The position numbers and the translations under genes are program-made. The notes beneath the pieces were generated by a model. The model had not been told where the DNA came from. It ran no database searches and saw only the letters and a program-made list of their open reading frames with translations. Positions 26,499-35,834 of a stretch of DNA of 64,000 nt are shown here, piece after piece (within the stretch, counting starts at the first letter, position 1; every line of letters starts with the position of its first letter). This stretch comes from CAVSJJ01 sp963771015. Lineage in GTDB: Bacteria > Actinomycetota > Actinomycetes > Actinomycetales > Dermatophilaceae. The DNA lies in NCBI GenBank assembly GCA_963771015.1, contig CAVYRN010000007.1, positions 186,001-250,000 of the forward strand, read 5' to 3'.

Positions 26499-28031
26499 TC
26501 AGTTGACCTGTCGGTCCCGGCCCTCCCAGAACGGTGCCCGGAGCTTGAACTTCTGCAGCTTGCCCGTCGCCGTCCTGGCCAGCTCGTCACGGAACTCCAC
26601 CGAGGTCGGCGCCTTGAACCCGGCGGCCCGTTCCTTGCACCACGCGATGATCTCGGCCTCGGTGGCCTCGACCCCGGGAGCCAGCACGACCAGCGCCTTG
26701 ATCGTCTCGCCCCACTTCTCGTCCGGGACGCCGATGACCGCCACCTCGGTCACCGCAGGGTGGGAGAAGATGACGTCCTCGACCTCGATCGACGAGACGT
26801 TCTCACCGCCGGTGATGATGACGTCCTTCTTGCGGTCCGAGATGGTCAGGTAGCCCTCGTCGTCGAACGTCCCGCCGTCGCCGGTGTGGAACCAGCCCCC
26901 GTCCAGGGCCCGGGCGCTCTCCTCGGGCTGGGCCCAGTAGCCCTCGAGAACGACGTTCGAGCGAGCCAGGACCTCGCCCGACTCGTCGGTCCGCAACCGC
27001 ACGCCGAGCGCCGGCTGGCCGGCCCGCATGAGCTTGGTCGCCCGGTCCTCGACGGGCAGGTCGTCCCACTCGGAGCGGCCGCGGTTGATGGTCAGCAGCG
27101 GCGAGGTCTCGGTGAGGCCGTAGATCTGGATGAACTCCCACCCGAGCTCGGTCTCGACCCGGGCGATGGTCTTGCTCGGCGGCGGCGCGCCGGCCACGAT
27201 GATCCGCACCGTGTCCCGGCCCGGGATCTCGCCCTGCCACGAGGCCGCGGCGTCGAGGACGGCCGCGACGACAGCCGGCGCGGCGCACATCAGGGTGACT
27301 CCGTGCCGCTCGACCCGCCGGAGGATCTCGGCGCCGTCGACCTTGCGCAGCACGATCTGGGGTACGCCTAGGCCGGTCGTCACGAAGGGCATCCCCCAGC
27401 CGTTGGCGTGGAACATCGGCAGGGTGTGCAGGTAGACGTCCCGGTCCGTCACGCCCGCGTGCAGCCCGAAGGTGAGGGCGTTGACCCAGACGTTGCGGTG
27501 GGTGATCTCGACGCCCTTGGGCCGGGCAGTCGTGCCCGAGGTGTAGTTGATGCACGCCGTCGCGGCCTCGTCCGGCTCCCACGGCTGGGGCTCGACGCCC
27601 GCCGGTGCGTAGAGCGCCTCGTCGTCGCCGAGGACGATCCGATGCTCGGCCGTGACCCCCGAGAGCAGCTGGTCGAGCTCGGGGTCGACGAGCAGGACCC
27701 GCGCGCCGGAGTGCTCGACGATGAAGCGCACCTCGTCCGGCCGGAGCCGGAAGTTGACCGGGACGAGGACCCGCCCGTAGCCCGCCACGCCGAAGAACGA
27801 CACGAGCAGCCGGGCCGAGTTGTGCGAGACGACCGCCACCCGGTCGCCGGGGGCGATGCCCAGCTCGTCGAGCCGGGCCGCCTGGCGGGCCGCGAGGGCA
27901 GCCACGTCGGCATAGGTCAGCTCCCCGAGGGACGGGGCCGGCTGGTCGGGCTCGTCGACGACCCCGACGCGGTCGCCATAGACGGTGACCGCGCGGTCGA
28001 TGAAGTCCGAGATGCTGAACGGGACGAACAT
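26499..28031 (-). CDS. Acyl-CoA synthetase (AMP-forming, medium/long-chain type)
   Basis: A 510-residue ANL-family enzyme that activates a carboxylic acid to its CoA thioester via an acyl-AMP. The P-loop-like YTSGTTARPKGVE (about 163-175), the QIYGLTETSPLLT motif, GWFHTGDGG and the C-terminal KDVIITGGENVSS and catalytic Lys in TGKLQKFKLR are all present. It lies between the bkd operon and an aminotransferase, which suggests activation of acids from amino-acid or fatty-acid breakdown. The exact acid is unknown. Confidence 0.92.
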   Translation of the reverse strand: MFVPFSISDFIDRAVTVYGDRVGVVDEPDQPAPSLGELTYADVAALAARQAARLDELGIAPGDRVAVVSHNSARLLVSFFGVAGYGRVLVPVNFRLRPDEVRFIVEHSGARVLLVDPELDQLLSGVTAEHRIVLGDDEALYAPAGVEPQPWEPDEAATACINYTSGTTARPKGVEITHRNVWVNALTFGLHAGVTDRDVYLHTLPMFHANGWGMPFVTTGLGVPQIVLRKVDGAEILRRVERHGVTLMCAAPAVVAAVLDAAASWQGEIPGRDTVRIIVAGAPPPSKTIARVETELGWEFIQIYGLTETSPLLTINRGRSEWDDLPVEDRATKLMRAGQPALGVRLRTDESGEVLARSNVVLEGYWAQPEESARALDGGWFHTGDGGTFDDEGYLTISDRKKDVIITGGENVSSIEVEDVIFSHPAVTEVAVIGVPDEKWGETIKALVVLAPGVEATEAEIIAWCKERAAGFKAPTSVEFRDELARTATGKLQKFKLRAPFWEGRDRQVN

Positions 28032-28223
28032 GGGTGCTCCTGCCGTGGGGATCAGGTGGTGCCGACTGTAGAACCGCTACCCCTGGGGAGATCCTGGGAA
28101 GCCGCTGAGCGGTTCGACCCGGGCCGCGAGCGGTCGGCCGTCGGCGACGCCGGTCCGGCCGCCGACGTCCGACGTCGGTCATCCATGAGGGTGCCGGCGG
28201 GCCGTCGCCGAGGTGGGGCCGCC

Positions 28224-29318
28224 CTACCGGGCGCGGTATGCCGCGGCCACCTCGATGAGCCGGTCGTTCGCCTCGCGCTCGGCGACCGTCGCCCGGACGC
28301 CGTCGGTCCCGTACGGCCGCACGGTGAGCCCCGCCTCGTCGCACGCGGCGGCGAACGCCGCCGTCTCGTCGCCGAGGGCGAACCACACGAAGTTGGCCTG
28401 GGTGTCCGGGATGTCCCAGCCCTGGTCACGCAGCGCGGCGACGACGCGCTCGCGTTCCGCCACGAGCTCCTTGACCCGGACCATCAGCTCGCCCGCCGCG
28501 TCGAGCGAGGCGATCGCGGCGGCCTGGGCCAGGGAGCTCACCCCGAACGGGATCGCGGTCTTGCGCAGGGCGGTGGCGACCGCCTCGTGGGCCACGGCAT
28601 ACCCGACCCGCAGCCCGGCCAGACCGTAGGCCTTGGAGAAGGTCCGGAGCACGACGACGTTGTCCCGTTCCCGTTGCAGCGCAAGACAGTCCGGAGCGTC
28701 GGTGGCCGTGACGAACTCGAGATATGCCTCGTCGAGGACGACGATGACGTCGCGCGGCACGGCGTCGAGGAAACGCTGAAGCTCGGCCGCACCGACCGCC
28801 CGGCCGGTCGGGTTGTTCGGGGTACAGACGATGACGACCCGGGTCCGGTCGGTGACGGCGGCGGCCATCGCATCGAGATCGTGTCGGGCACCCTCGGCCA
28901 GCGGAACCTGGACCGAGGTCGCGCCGGCCAGCGCGGTGACGATGGGGTAGGCCTCGAAGGACCGCCACGCGTAGACGACCTCGTCGCCGGGCTCGCACGC
29001 GGCCTGGACGATCTGGCCGAGGACGCCGACGCTGCCCGGACCGGTGGCGATCCGGCCGGACGGGACGCCGAGCGTCCGGGCCAACGCCTCGGTCAGCGCG
29101 GTGACGGCCATGTCCGGGTAGCGGTTCATCGACCCGGCGGTGTCGCGCACCGTCTCGAGGACGCTGGGCAGCGGCGGGTAGGGGTTCTCGTTGCTGCTGA
29201 TCTTGTATGCCGTCACCCCGGGGGCGCGCCCGGCGGGCTTCCCCGGGGTGTACGCCGGGAGGCCGGCCAGGACCGCGCGCAACCGGACCGGGGCGGCGTC
29301 GCTCGTGCCGTCGTTCAT
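28224..29318 (-). CDS. pat: Histidinol-phosphate/aromatic aminotransferase family, PLP enzyme
   Basis: A 364-residue fold-type I aminotransferase. The N-terminal KISSNENPYPPLPSV, the CTPNNPTGRAVG segment and the PLP-lysine region FSKAYGLAGLRVGY (about 222-235) are typical of the HisC family. It is alone, not in a his operon, which favours the aromatic aminotransferase (Pat) role, transamination of phenylpyruvate and related oxoacids, over histidine synthesis. Residual histidinol-phosphate activity cannot be excluded. It diverges from the small membrane-protein gene. Confidence 0.85.
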   Translation of the reverse strand: MNDGTSDAAPVRLRAVLAGLPAYTPGKPAGRAPGVTAYKISSNENPYPPLPSVLETVRDTAGSMNRYPDMAVTALTEALARTLGVPSGRIATGPGSVGVLGQIVQAACEPGDEVVYAWRSFEAYPIVTALAGATSVQVPLAEGARHDLDAMAAAVTDRTRVVIVCTPNNPTGRAVGAAELQRFLDAVPRDVIVVLDEAYLEFVTATDAPDCLALQRERDNVVVLRTFSKAYGLAGLRVGYAVAHEAVATALRKTAIPFGVSSLAQAAAIASLDAAGELMVRVKELVAERERVVAALRDQGWDIPDTQANFVWFALGDETAAFAAACDEAGLTVRPYGTDGVRATVAEREANDRLIEVAAAYRAR

Positions 29319-29476
29319 GGCCTCACTCTAGGTGGGAGGCGTCCGAAGGCCCCCTCCTCCGCGTGCCGACCTCCGGTCCGCCGGGACGCCGCACGCCCGG
29401 TCCCACCGACGGCGTCGCGGCCTCCGACTCACGCCAGAACCGGGACCCCGCGGGATACCCGTGCAACGATGTCGGC

Positions 29477-29863
29477 ATGAAGCGCTTCCTCATGCGGGTC
29501 GGGATCAACGCGGTGGCCCTGTGGGTCGCCACCCTCGTCGTCTCGGGGGTCAACCTCGCCGAGGGTGACCAGCAGTGGACTGCGAAGGTCGTGACGATCG
29601 TCCTCGTCGCCCTCGTCTTCGGTCTCGTCAACGCGGTGATCCGGCCGATCGTCAAGTTCCTCGCGTTCCCGGCGATGGTCCTGACGCTGGGCCTGTTCAC
29701 CTTCATCGTCAACGCGTTCATGCTGCAGATCACCGAGTGGATCTCCGGCCCGCTCGGGCTGTCGTTCTCCATCCACAGCTTCTTCTGGGACGCGGTGTTC
29801 GCGGCGGTCGTCATCACCGTCGTCTCGTGGCTGCTCAGCGTCATCCTCCCCGAGGACGACTGA
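29477..29863 (+). CDS. Phage-holin-family small membrane protein (DUF360-like)
   Basis: A 128-residue inner-membrane protein with four hydrophobic helices (about 9-25, 38-57, 65-86 and 101-121). The LVNAVIRPIVKFLAFPAMVLTLGLF segment (split here over residues 52-76) is the signature of the family that databases call phage holin family 4. No phage genes are near, so the name is historical and the function is unknown. It reads alone, followed by hairpins. Confidence 0.85.
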   Translation: MKRFLMRVGINAVALWVATLVVSGVNLAEGDQQWTAKVVTIVLVALVFGLVNAVIRPIVKFLAFPAMVLTLGLFTFIVNAFMLQITEWISGPLGLSFSIHSFFWDAVFAAVVITVVSWLLSVILPEDD

Positions 29864-29964
29864 CCCGACGCCGTCCCGACCGACGCGCGGTAGCGAGCGT
29901 TCTCGCAGGTCAGCGGCTCGGCCTCCTTGACGTAGCGCCTCGGCTGCACCACATTGGGTCACCA

Positions 29965-29987
29965 GCAGGGCCACCCCTGGGCCCTGC
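29965..29987 (+). terminator. Hairpin between the small membrane gene and the vWA gene
   Basis: GCAGGGCC (29965-29972) and GGCCCTGC (29980-29987) are perfect eight-base arms around a seven-base loop. A weaker stem GCGAG/CTCGC lies at about 29894-29907. Either could end the upstream transcript; the larger one also sits in the leader of the next gene. Confidence 0.5.
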
Positions 29988-30050
29988 GGACTCACCGACC
30001 CTCCCTCGGTCGGCCCCTGGCGCGCCACCCTGGGCGGGGGAAGGACCGAC

Positions 30051-31688
30051 GTGGCCCGACACGCCAACCCGACCGTCGTGGGACGCCGCCGCGGACTCAT
30101 CATCATCGGCCTCGTCGTCCTGATCGTCGGCGGCGCCGCGGCCGGGACGATCACCTGGCTACAGCGGCCGTCCGCCCCGACGACGGCCACGCTCGGCTGC
30201 ACCCCGGTGAGCCTGTCCATCGTGGCCGCCCCCGAGATCGCGCCGATCGTCACGAGCGCGGTCGGCCGCGCATCGCAGGGCGGGTGCCGGACGTACGCCG
30301 TCCGCTCGGCCCGCAGCAGCGAGGTCGCCGCGGAGATCGCGCATGGCGCGACGCCGGACGTGTGGGTGCCCGACTCCTCGGTGTGGCTCGCCGGCCTGCC
30401 CGAGTCGGCCGCCGGCCCGTGGGCGCCCGGGGACTCCCTCGCCACCAGCCCGATCGCCATCGCCGCGCCCGCCTCGGGCAAGGGGGCACTCAGCGCCGCC
30501 CCGTCGTCGTGGGCGGACTACGTCAACGTCAGCGGCGACGTGGCCATGGCCAACCCGGACGTCGACACGGTGAGCCGGCTCGCCTACCTCGCCTCGCGCG
30601 TCGGCGCACCGACCTCGCTCACCCAGACCGTGGCCGGACGCCTCATCGTCATGTCGCGGTATGCCGTCGCCTCGACCGACGACCTGTTCGGCGCCGCCCT
30701 CAAGGGCACCTCGACGACGGCCTTCCCGGCCTCTCAGCAGTCCATCACCGCGTTCAACGCCTCCACGTCGGCCACCGAGCTCACGGCGGTCTACCCCACG
30801 GCTGGGACCGTCTCCCTCGACTACCCCTGGACGGTGCGGCCCGGCCTCGACGGCGCCAAGGCCACCGCCGCCGAGGCCGCCCTGCACGAGCTCACCGCGG
30901 CGGACACACGAACCGCGCTCACCGACGCCGGGTTCGCGGCGCGGGCCGGCAGCGGGACAGCGGCGGACGCGCCCAAGGAGCTCCAGCTGCCCTCGATGGC
31001 CGCCGCCCAGGTCGCCCTCACCCAGTGGGACCTGCTGCGCATCGACATGCGGATGCTCGCGGTCATCGACGTCTCGGGCTCGATGAAGTACCCCGCAGCC
31101 AACACCGGCGGCCTGACCCGAGCGGAGGTGACGAAGGAGGCGTCGATCGCGGCGCTGCGGATCCTCCCGGCCGGCAGCGAGATCGGGTCGTGGATCTTCT
31201 CGACCCGACTGGGGCCGAACAACCGCGACTGGCGCGAGCTCGTTCCCATCGCCCGCCTCGACAGCCGCTCCGGGGGCATGACCCACCGCGAGCTGCTCAT
31301 CAAGCGCACCGCCGGGCTGCCGAGCCTGCTGGGCGGCGACACCGGGCTCTACGACACGACGCTCGCGGCATACCTGCACATGCGCGACACGTACAACGGC
31401 GACTACGTCAACTCCGTCGTCGTCATGACCGACGGCAAGAACGACGACACCGACGGCGGCATCAGCCTGGCCCAGCTGCTCGGCAAGCTCGCCGCCGCGC
31501 GGGACGCCCAACGCCCCGTGCGCATCATCACCATCGGGATGGGGGAGGCCGACCCCGCCGCGCTGAAGAAGATCGCCGCGGCGACGGGGGGCACGTCCTA
31601 CATCGCCAACACGGCCGACGACCTCCAGCGGGTCTTCGTCCAGGCGCTCCTCGCCCGGACCACCTCGATCCCCACGCCCTCGCCGTAG
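30051..31688 (+). CDS. Membrane-anchored solute-binding and vWA-domain protein
   Basis: A 545-residue protein anchored by one N-terminal helix (about 14-36). Residues about 45-300 resemble a periplasmic solute-binding domain (PDVWVPDSSVWLAGLP and similar). The rest is a von Willebrand factor A domain whose metal site begins with Asp340 in IDVSGSM and continues with VVMTDGKNDD. The outward-facing arrangement suggests a ligand- or surface-sensing role, perhaps binding a partner through the metal site. The start is GTG after GGGGGAAGGA. galE follows, but at 73 bp it may not be co-transcribed. Confidence 0.85.
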   Translation: MARHANPTVVGRRRGLIIIGLVVLIVGGAAAGTITWLQRPSAPTTATLGCTPVSLSIVAAPEIAPIVTSAVGRASQGGCRTYAVRSARSSEVAAEIAHGATPDVWVPDSSVWLAGLPESAAGPWAPGDSLATSPIAIAAPASGKGALSAAPSSWADYVNVSGDVAMANPDVDTVSRLAYLASRVGAPTSLTQTVAGRLIVMSRYAVASTDDLFGAALKGTSTTAFPASQQSITAFNASTSATELTAVYPTAGTVSLDYPWTVRPGLDGAKATAAEAALHELTAADTRTALTDAGFAARAGSGTAADAPKELQLPSMAAAQVALTQWDLLRIDMRMLAVIDVSGSMKYPAANTGGLTRAEVTKEASIAALRILPAGSEIGSWIFSTRLGPNNRDWRELVPIARLDSRSGGMTHRELLIKRTAGLPSLLGGDTGLYDTTLAAYLHMRDTYNGDYVNSVVVMTDGKNDDTDGGISLAQLLGKLAAARDAQRPVRIITIGMGEADPAALKKIAAATGGTSYIANTADDLQRVFVQALLARTTSIPTPSP

Positions 31689-31761
31689 GCGTCCCCGTCC
31701 ACAACGGTCGCGGGGCCGTGGCACATGCGCCGACGGGGCAGCACGGCATACGGTGGGCGCC

Positions 31762-32781
31762 ATGCGCGTCCTCGTCTCCGGCGGTGCCGGCTACATCGGC
31801 TCCCACACCGTCGTCCAGCTCGTCGCCGCCGGGCACGACGTCGTCATCGTCGACTCGTTCGCGAACTCCAAGCCGACGGTCATGGGCCGGATCGAGGCGC
31901 TCGTCGGGGGCCCGGTCGAGCTGCACTCGTTCGACCTGACCGACCGGGACAAGACCGAGCACCTCTTCGCCAACGAGCCCTTCGACGCCGTTGTCCACTT
32001 CGCCGGGCTCAAGGCCGTCGGGGAGAGCGTCGAGAAGCCGGTGGAGTACTACGAGAACAACCTCGGAACGACGTTCTCCCTGGTCCGGGCGATGCGGCGG
32101 CACGGCGTGCGCAAGCTCGTCTTCTCGTCCTCGGCGACGGTCTACGGCGCGAACCCACCGCTGCCGATGACCGAGGACCTGCCGACCTCGGCGACGAACC
32201 CCTACGGGTGGTCCAAGGTCATGCAGGAGCAGGTCCTCCGTGACGTCGCCGCCGCCGACCCGACGTGGCGGGTGGCCCTGCTGCGCTACTTCAACCCGGT
32301 GGGCGCCCACCCGTCCGGGACGATGGGCGAGGACCCCACGGGCACCCCGAACAACCTCATGCCGTTCATCGCCCAGGTGGCGGTCGGTCGCCGCGCGAAG
32401 CTGTCCGTCTTCGGGGACGACTACCCGACGCCTGACGGCACCGGAGTACGGGACTACATCCACGTCGACGACCTCGCGGCGGGGCACGTCGCCGCCCTGA
32501 CGCGGCTCGGTTCCACCGACGAGCCGGTGTCGACGTGGAACCTCGGCACCGGGCACGGCACCTCGGTCCTCGAGCTGCTGCACGCGTTCGAGCGCGTCGT
32601 CGGCCACGAGCTGCCGTACGAGGTCGTCGACCGTCGTCCGGGCGACATCGCGCAGTCCTACGCCGACCCGGGCAAGGCCCACGTCGAGCTCGGCTGGTAC
32701 GCCGCCAGGACCGTCGACGACATGTGTGCCGACACGTGGCGCTGGCAGAGCCAGAACCCGCACGGCTACCCGGACGCCTGA
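31762..32781 (+). CDS. galE: UDP-glucose 4-epimerase
   Basis: A 339-residue extended short-chain dehydrogenase that interconverts UDP-glucose and UDP-galactose with bound NAD. The dinucleotide motif is GGAGYIG at residues 7-13, the catalytic pair is Tyr-x3-Lys in NPYGWSK, and FSSSATVYG and RYFNPVGAHPSG are family signatures. The ATG giving MRVLVSGGAGYIG is preferred to the GTG nine bases upstream. It would supply UDP-galactose for cell-wall or capsular glycans. Confidence 0.95.
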   Translation: MRVLVSGGAGYIGSHTVVQLVAAGHDVVIVDSFANSKPTVMGRIEALVGGPVELHSFDLTDRDKTEHLFANEPFDAVVHFAGLKAVGESVEKPVEYYENNLGTTFSLVRAMRRHGVRKLVFSSSATVYGANPPLPMTEDLPTSATNPYGWSKVMQEQVLRDVAAADPTWRVALLRYFNPVGAHPSGTMGEDPTGTPNNLMPFIAQVAVGRRAKLSVFGDDYPTPDGTGVRDYIHVDDLAAGHVAALTRLGSTDEPVSTWNLGTGHGTSVLELLHAFERVVGHELPYEVVDRRPGDIAQSYADPGKAHVELGWYAARTVDDMCADTWRWQSQNPHGYPDA

Positions 32782-32785
32782 CCGT

Positions 32786-32801
32786 GCGCCCTGCGCGGCG
32801 C
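32786..32801. terminator. Small hairpin between convergent galE and ABC permease
   Basis: GCGCC (32786-32790) and GGCGC (32797-32801) flank CTGCGC in the 27-bp gap between two convergent stop codons. Weak but well placed. Confidence 0.35.
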
Positions 32802-32808
32802 GGACGGG

Positions 32809-33693
32809 CTAGCTCGTGATGTCCTTGCCGGAGAACCGCGCCCAGGCGGCGAGCCAGAACACGACGGCATACCCGAGGTCGAGGAGGAGCCCGTCGCGCA
32901 TCCCGGACCACGCGATCGGGTCACGGAGCAGGTCTCCGAACGCCGTGAAGTGGTCGACGATGAGCCACGGGTGCAGCCAGGCGACCTGGTCGACGCTGAC
33001 GAGGATCCACATCGCCGCGGTGACGATCATCAACGCGATGGCCGCCGCGATCGGCTGCTCGGTGAGCGAGGAGATGAACAGCCCGATGGCGGCGAGCGCC
33101 GCGAGGCCGGCGGCGACGTAGAGGCTCGCGAGCAGCAGCCGCCACACGGCGTCGCCCAGCCCGATCTGGGTGCCGGAGAGGGTCGTCATCTTGCCGGTAC
33201 CGAAGAGCGCGATGCCGATGATCGCTCCGGGGACGACGACCGCGAGGACGCCCCACACCGCCCCGATGACGAGCGAGGCGTACTTGACGAGGAGCAGCCG
33301 GCTGCGGCCGACCGGAACGGTGAGCAGATAGCGCAGCGTCCCGATGTTCGCCTCGCCGGCGATGGCGTCACCGGAGAGCATCGAGATCGCCAGCGGAAGG
33401 AACATCCCCAGCTCGACCGACAGCGCCGCGAGCGGGACGAACAGCCCGTTCGACGTGATGGACGAGAGGAAGTCGGGTCCGTGACCGGACCGCGGCGAGG
33501 AGATCTTGACGGCAACGGCGATGAAGATGGGGACCGCGGCGAGGACGAGCAGACCCGCCTGGTTGCGGCGGCGACCGCCGATGAGCCGCATCTCGGACCA
33601 CAGCAGTCGGGTGGAGACCCGCCCGCGTCGTCGGGCCGGCGGCACCGGCCGGGGCTCGGCGGCCCCCGCGGTCGCGAGGTCAGCCGCTGACAT
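32809..33693 (-). CDS. ABC-2 type exporter permease
   Basis: A 294-residue inner-membrane protein with a basic N-terminal cytoplasmic tail and about six helices. The central segment SGDAIAGEANIGTLRYLLT, followed by PVGRSRLLLVKY, is the conserved cytosolic motif of ABC-2 permeases. Its ATG lies 14 bases inside the ATPase gene, so the two are coupled. It ends convergent with galE. The substrate is unknown. Confidence 0.9.
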   Translation of the reverse strand: MSAADLATAGAAEPRPVPPARRRGRVSTRLLWSEMRLIGGRRRNQAGLLVLAAVPIFIAVAVKISSPRSGHGPDFLSSITSNGLFVPLAALSVELGMFLPLAISMLSGDAIAGEANIGTLRYLLTVPVGRSRLLLVKYASLVIGAVWGVLAVVVPGAIIGIALFGTGKMTTLSGTQIGLGDAVWRLLLASLYVAAGLAALAAIGLFISSLTEQPIAAAIALMIVTAAMWILVSVDQVAWLHPWLIVDHFTAFGDLLRDPIAWSGMRDGLLLDLGYAVVFWLAAWARFSGKDITS

Positions 33694-34612
33694 CGAAGCC
33701 CTCCCCGGTGAGCGCGACGAACAGGTCCTCCAGGCTCGCGCCGGAGGTCGTGAAGCCGCGCACGCCCACCCCTGCGTGGACGAGCGCGGCCACGATCTTC
33801 TCCGGCGCGAGCTGGCCGGGTACGCCGGTCACCCGGTCGCCGAGGACGACCACGTCGGTCACTCCGAGCTCGCGCAGCACCCGGCCGGCCTCATCGGGCT
33901 GGTCGGTGTCGACCCGGCAGATCGCCGTGTCGGCTCCGCGGACCTGGGTCAGGGTCCCCTGGGCGACGAGCCGGCCGTCGCGCATCATCCCGATGTGGCT
34001 GCACACCTGCTCGACCTCGGCGAGGAGATGGCTGGAGACGAGGACCGTCGCGCCGTCCGAGGCGAGCGAGCCGATGAGCGAGCGCACCTCGCGGGTGCCC
34101 TGGGGGTCCAGGCCGTTCGTCGGCTCGTCGAGGACGAGGAGGTCGCGCGGGGCGAGCAGAGCCGCCGCGATGGCGAGCCGCTGGCGCATCCCGAGCGAGT
34201 AGGCGCGGTACCGCTTCGTGGCCGCGGCGAGCAGGCCCACCCGGTCGAGGGCGCCGTCGATGCGTGTCCGAGCGGTCCGTGCGTCGGTGAGGGTGTCGGC
34301 CGCGTCGAGCCGGGCCAGGTTGGCGCGACCCGAGAGGTAGGGGTGGAAGGCCGGGCCTTCGACGAGGGAGCCGACCCGGTGGAGGACGGCCACCGTCGAC
34401 CCGGACATCGGCCGGCCGAGGACGTCGGCCGAGCCGCTCGACGGCGAGATGAGCCCGAGCAGCATCCGGATGGTCGTCGTCTTGCCCGACCCGTTGGGGC
34501 CGAGGAAGCCGTAGACCGACCCGCTCGGCACGGCGAGGTCGATGCCGTCGACCGCGGTGTGCGAGCCGAACCGTTTCGTCAGGCCCGTCGTCGAGACGGC
34601 GAGGTCGAGCAC
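33680..34612 (-). CDS. ABC exporter ATP-binding protein
   Basis: A 310-residue nucleotide-binding subunit. Walker A is GPNGSGKTT, the signature is YSLGMRQRLAIA, Walker B is LLVLDEPTNGLDP and the switch histidine is in VSSHLLAE. I start it at a GTG 13 bp after the LolA-like gene stop; an ATG at 34648 would overlap that gene by 23 bases, and neither start has a good ribosome site. It pairs with the overlapping ABC-2 permease. Confidence 0.9.
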   Translation of the reverse strand: MLDLAVSTTGLTKRFGSHTAVDGIDLAVPSGSVYGFLGPNGSGKTTTIRMLLGLISPSSGSADVLGRPMSGSTVAVLHRVGSLVEGPAFHPYLSGRANLARLDAADTLTDARTARTRIDGALDRVGLLAAATKRYRAYSLGMRQRLAIAAALLAPRDLLVLDEPTNGLDPQGTREVRSLIGSLASDGATVLVSSHLLAEVEQVCSHIGMMRDGRLVAQGTLTQVRGADTAICRVDTDQPDEAGRVLRELGVTDVVVLGDRVTGVPGQLAPEKIVAALVHAGVGVRGFTTSGASLEDLFVALTGEGFDVSG

Positions 34613-34625
34613 GAGGCGACCGGGG

Positions 34626-35780
34626 TCACTTGGCCGCGAGGGCGGCATACAGGGTCTCGGGCGTCACCGCACCGGCGGCGATCCGGCCGTCGTTGGTGAG
34701 GACCACCGAGACGAGCGTGCCGGCGAAGAGGTGACCGGAGCCCCACGACCCGGACACCGCCGGGAGGGTCTTCAGCAGCGCGTCGAGCGTGCCGAGGCCG
34801 CTTCCCTTGCTGGTGTCCGCCGAGGCCCCGCTCAGGGCGCCCGTCGGCACGGAGGCGACGACGACGCTGTCCCAGCCCGTGCCGATCACCGTCGGCTTGG
34901 CGGCCGCCGGGTCGCTCGGCCGTGCCGTCCCGCCGGTGCGCTCCGACGACATGGTCGGCAGCGTGCCCTGGGTCACGGTCGTGCCGGGTGGCGGGGTGAA
35001 GGTGAACTGGCGCGCCTCGGGGGCGGCGAAGTCGACCTGGGTGAAGCCGACCTCGAAGGCCGGGTCCGCCACGGTCGTCGAGTAGACCTGTACCCGCAGC
35101 GGCAGGTGCGTCTCGGCGTCGATGGCGATGCGGACCTGCCTGATGAGCGAGGCCGAGGACTTCGGTGCGATGACGAGCTCGTACGCCGCCCGGCCGGCGA
35201 CCGTGGCCGTGCCGTCCGTCGTCACCGACGTCGTCGGGTCGATGGCGGCGAGCGCCTTCTCGGCGGCCTGCTGCGGGTCGACGGGCGTCGGGATCGGCGA
35301 CGGGGTGACCGCCGAGCCGCTCAGGCCGGTGGTGTGAGCCGGAAGGGCGTAGTGCGTCGCGGTCTTGTTGGTGCTCGACCACAGCCAGAGGTCGCTTCCG
35401 TTGCGGACGACGTCCGACTCGCCGAGGCTGCCGAGGAGCGCGACGCGCTGCTTGGTGTCACCGGCGTACCAGACCCGCAGGGTGTGGGTGCCGGAAAGCA
35501 GGCTGGTCAGGTCCGACGAGGCGCCGGCTCCGGAACCGGAGCCGGTCGTCACCCCCGGGAGCGCGGGCAGGCCGAGGTCGGAGGACTGGACGACCGTTCC
35601 CGACAGACCGGTGAGGTGCGCCCCCTGCAGGTCGACGAGAAGCTGGGCCGCGGTGCGAGGCGGCAGCGGCGTCGAGGCGCTGGCCGCAACGCTCGCCCCG
35701 ACGGTGACGGCGCCGATGATGCCTGCGGCGGCGAGTGGGGCGGCCCAACGGGCGGAGGGGTGGTCGGTGAAGAGGCGCAT
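34626..35780 (-). CDS. LolA-like / MucB-RseB-like exported protein
   Basis: A 384-residue protein with an N-terminal membrane segment or signal (about 15-37). Regions such as TLRVWYAGDTKQRVALLG and IRQVRIAIDAETHLPLRVQV resemble the beta-strand pattern of LolA/LolB-like and RseB-like lipid-binding proteins. A Pro/Ala-rich break lies near residues 150-165. It precedes the ABC exporter in the same direction, so a role in carrying the exported lipid-like substrate, or in sensing it, is plausible. Confidence 0.8.
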   Translation of the reverse strand: MRLFTDHPSARWAAPLAAAGIIGAVTVGASVAASASTPLPPRTAAQLLVDLQGAHLTGLSGTVVQSSDLGLPALPGVTTGSGSGAGASSDLTSLLSGTHTLRVWYAGDTKQRVALLGSLGESDVVRNGSDLWLWSSTNKTATHYALPAHTTGLSGSAVTPSPIPTPVDPQQAAEKALAAIDPTTSVTTDGTATVAGRAAYELVIAPKSSASLIRQVRIAIDAETHLPLRVQVYSTTVADPAFEVGFTQVDFAAPEARQFTFTPPPGTTVTQGTLPTMSSERTGGTARPSDPAAAKPTVIGTGWDSVVVASVPTGALSGASADTSKGSGLGTLDALLKTLPAVSGSWGSGHLFAGTLVSVVLTNDGRIAAGAVTPETLYAALAAK

Positions 35781-35834
35781 GTGTTCATCGTGCGCCCCGG
35801 CCCCTGTGAGCGACCTGAGACCGCGGGCGCCGGG

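Noticed and set aside
29477..29863. Prophage holin
   Set aside because: The family name is historical; there is no endolysin, structural or integrase gene nearby.
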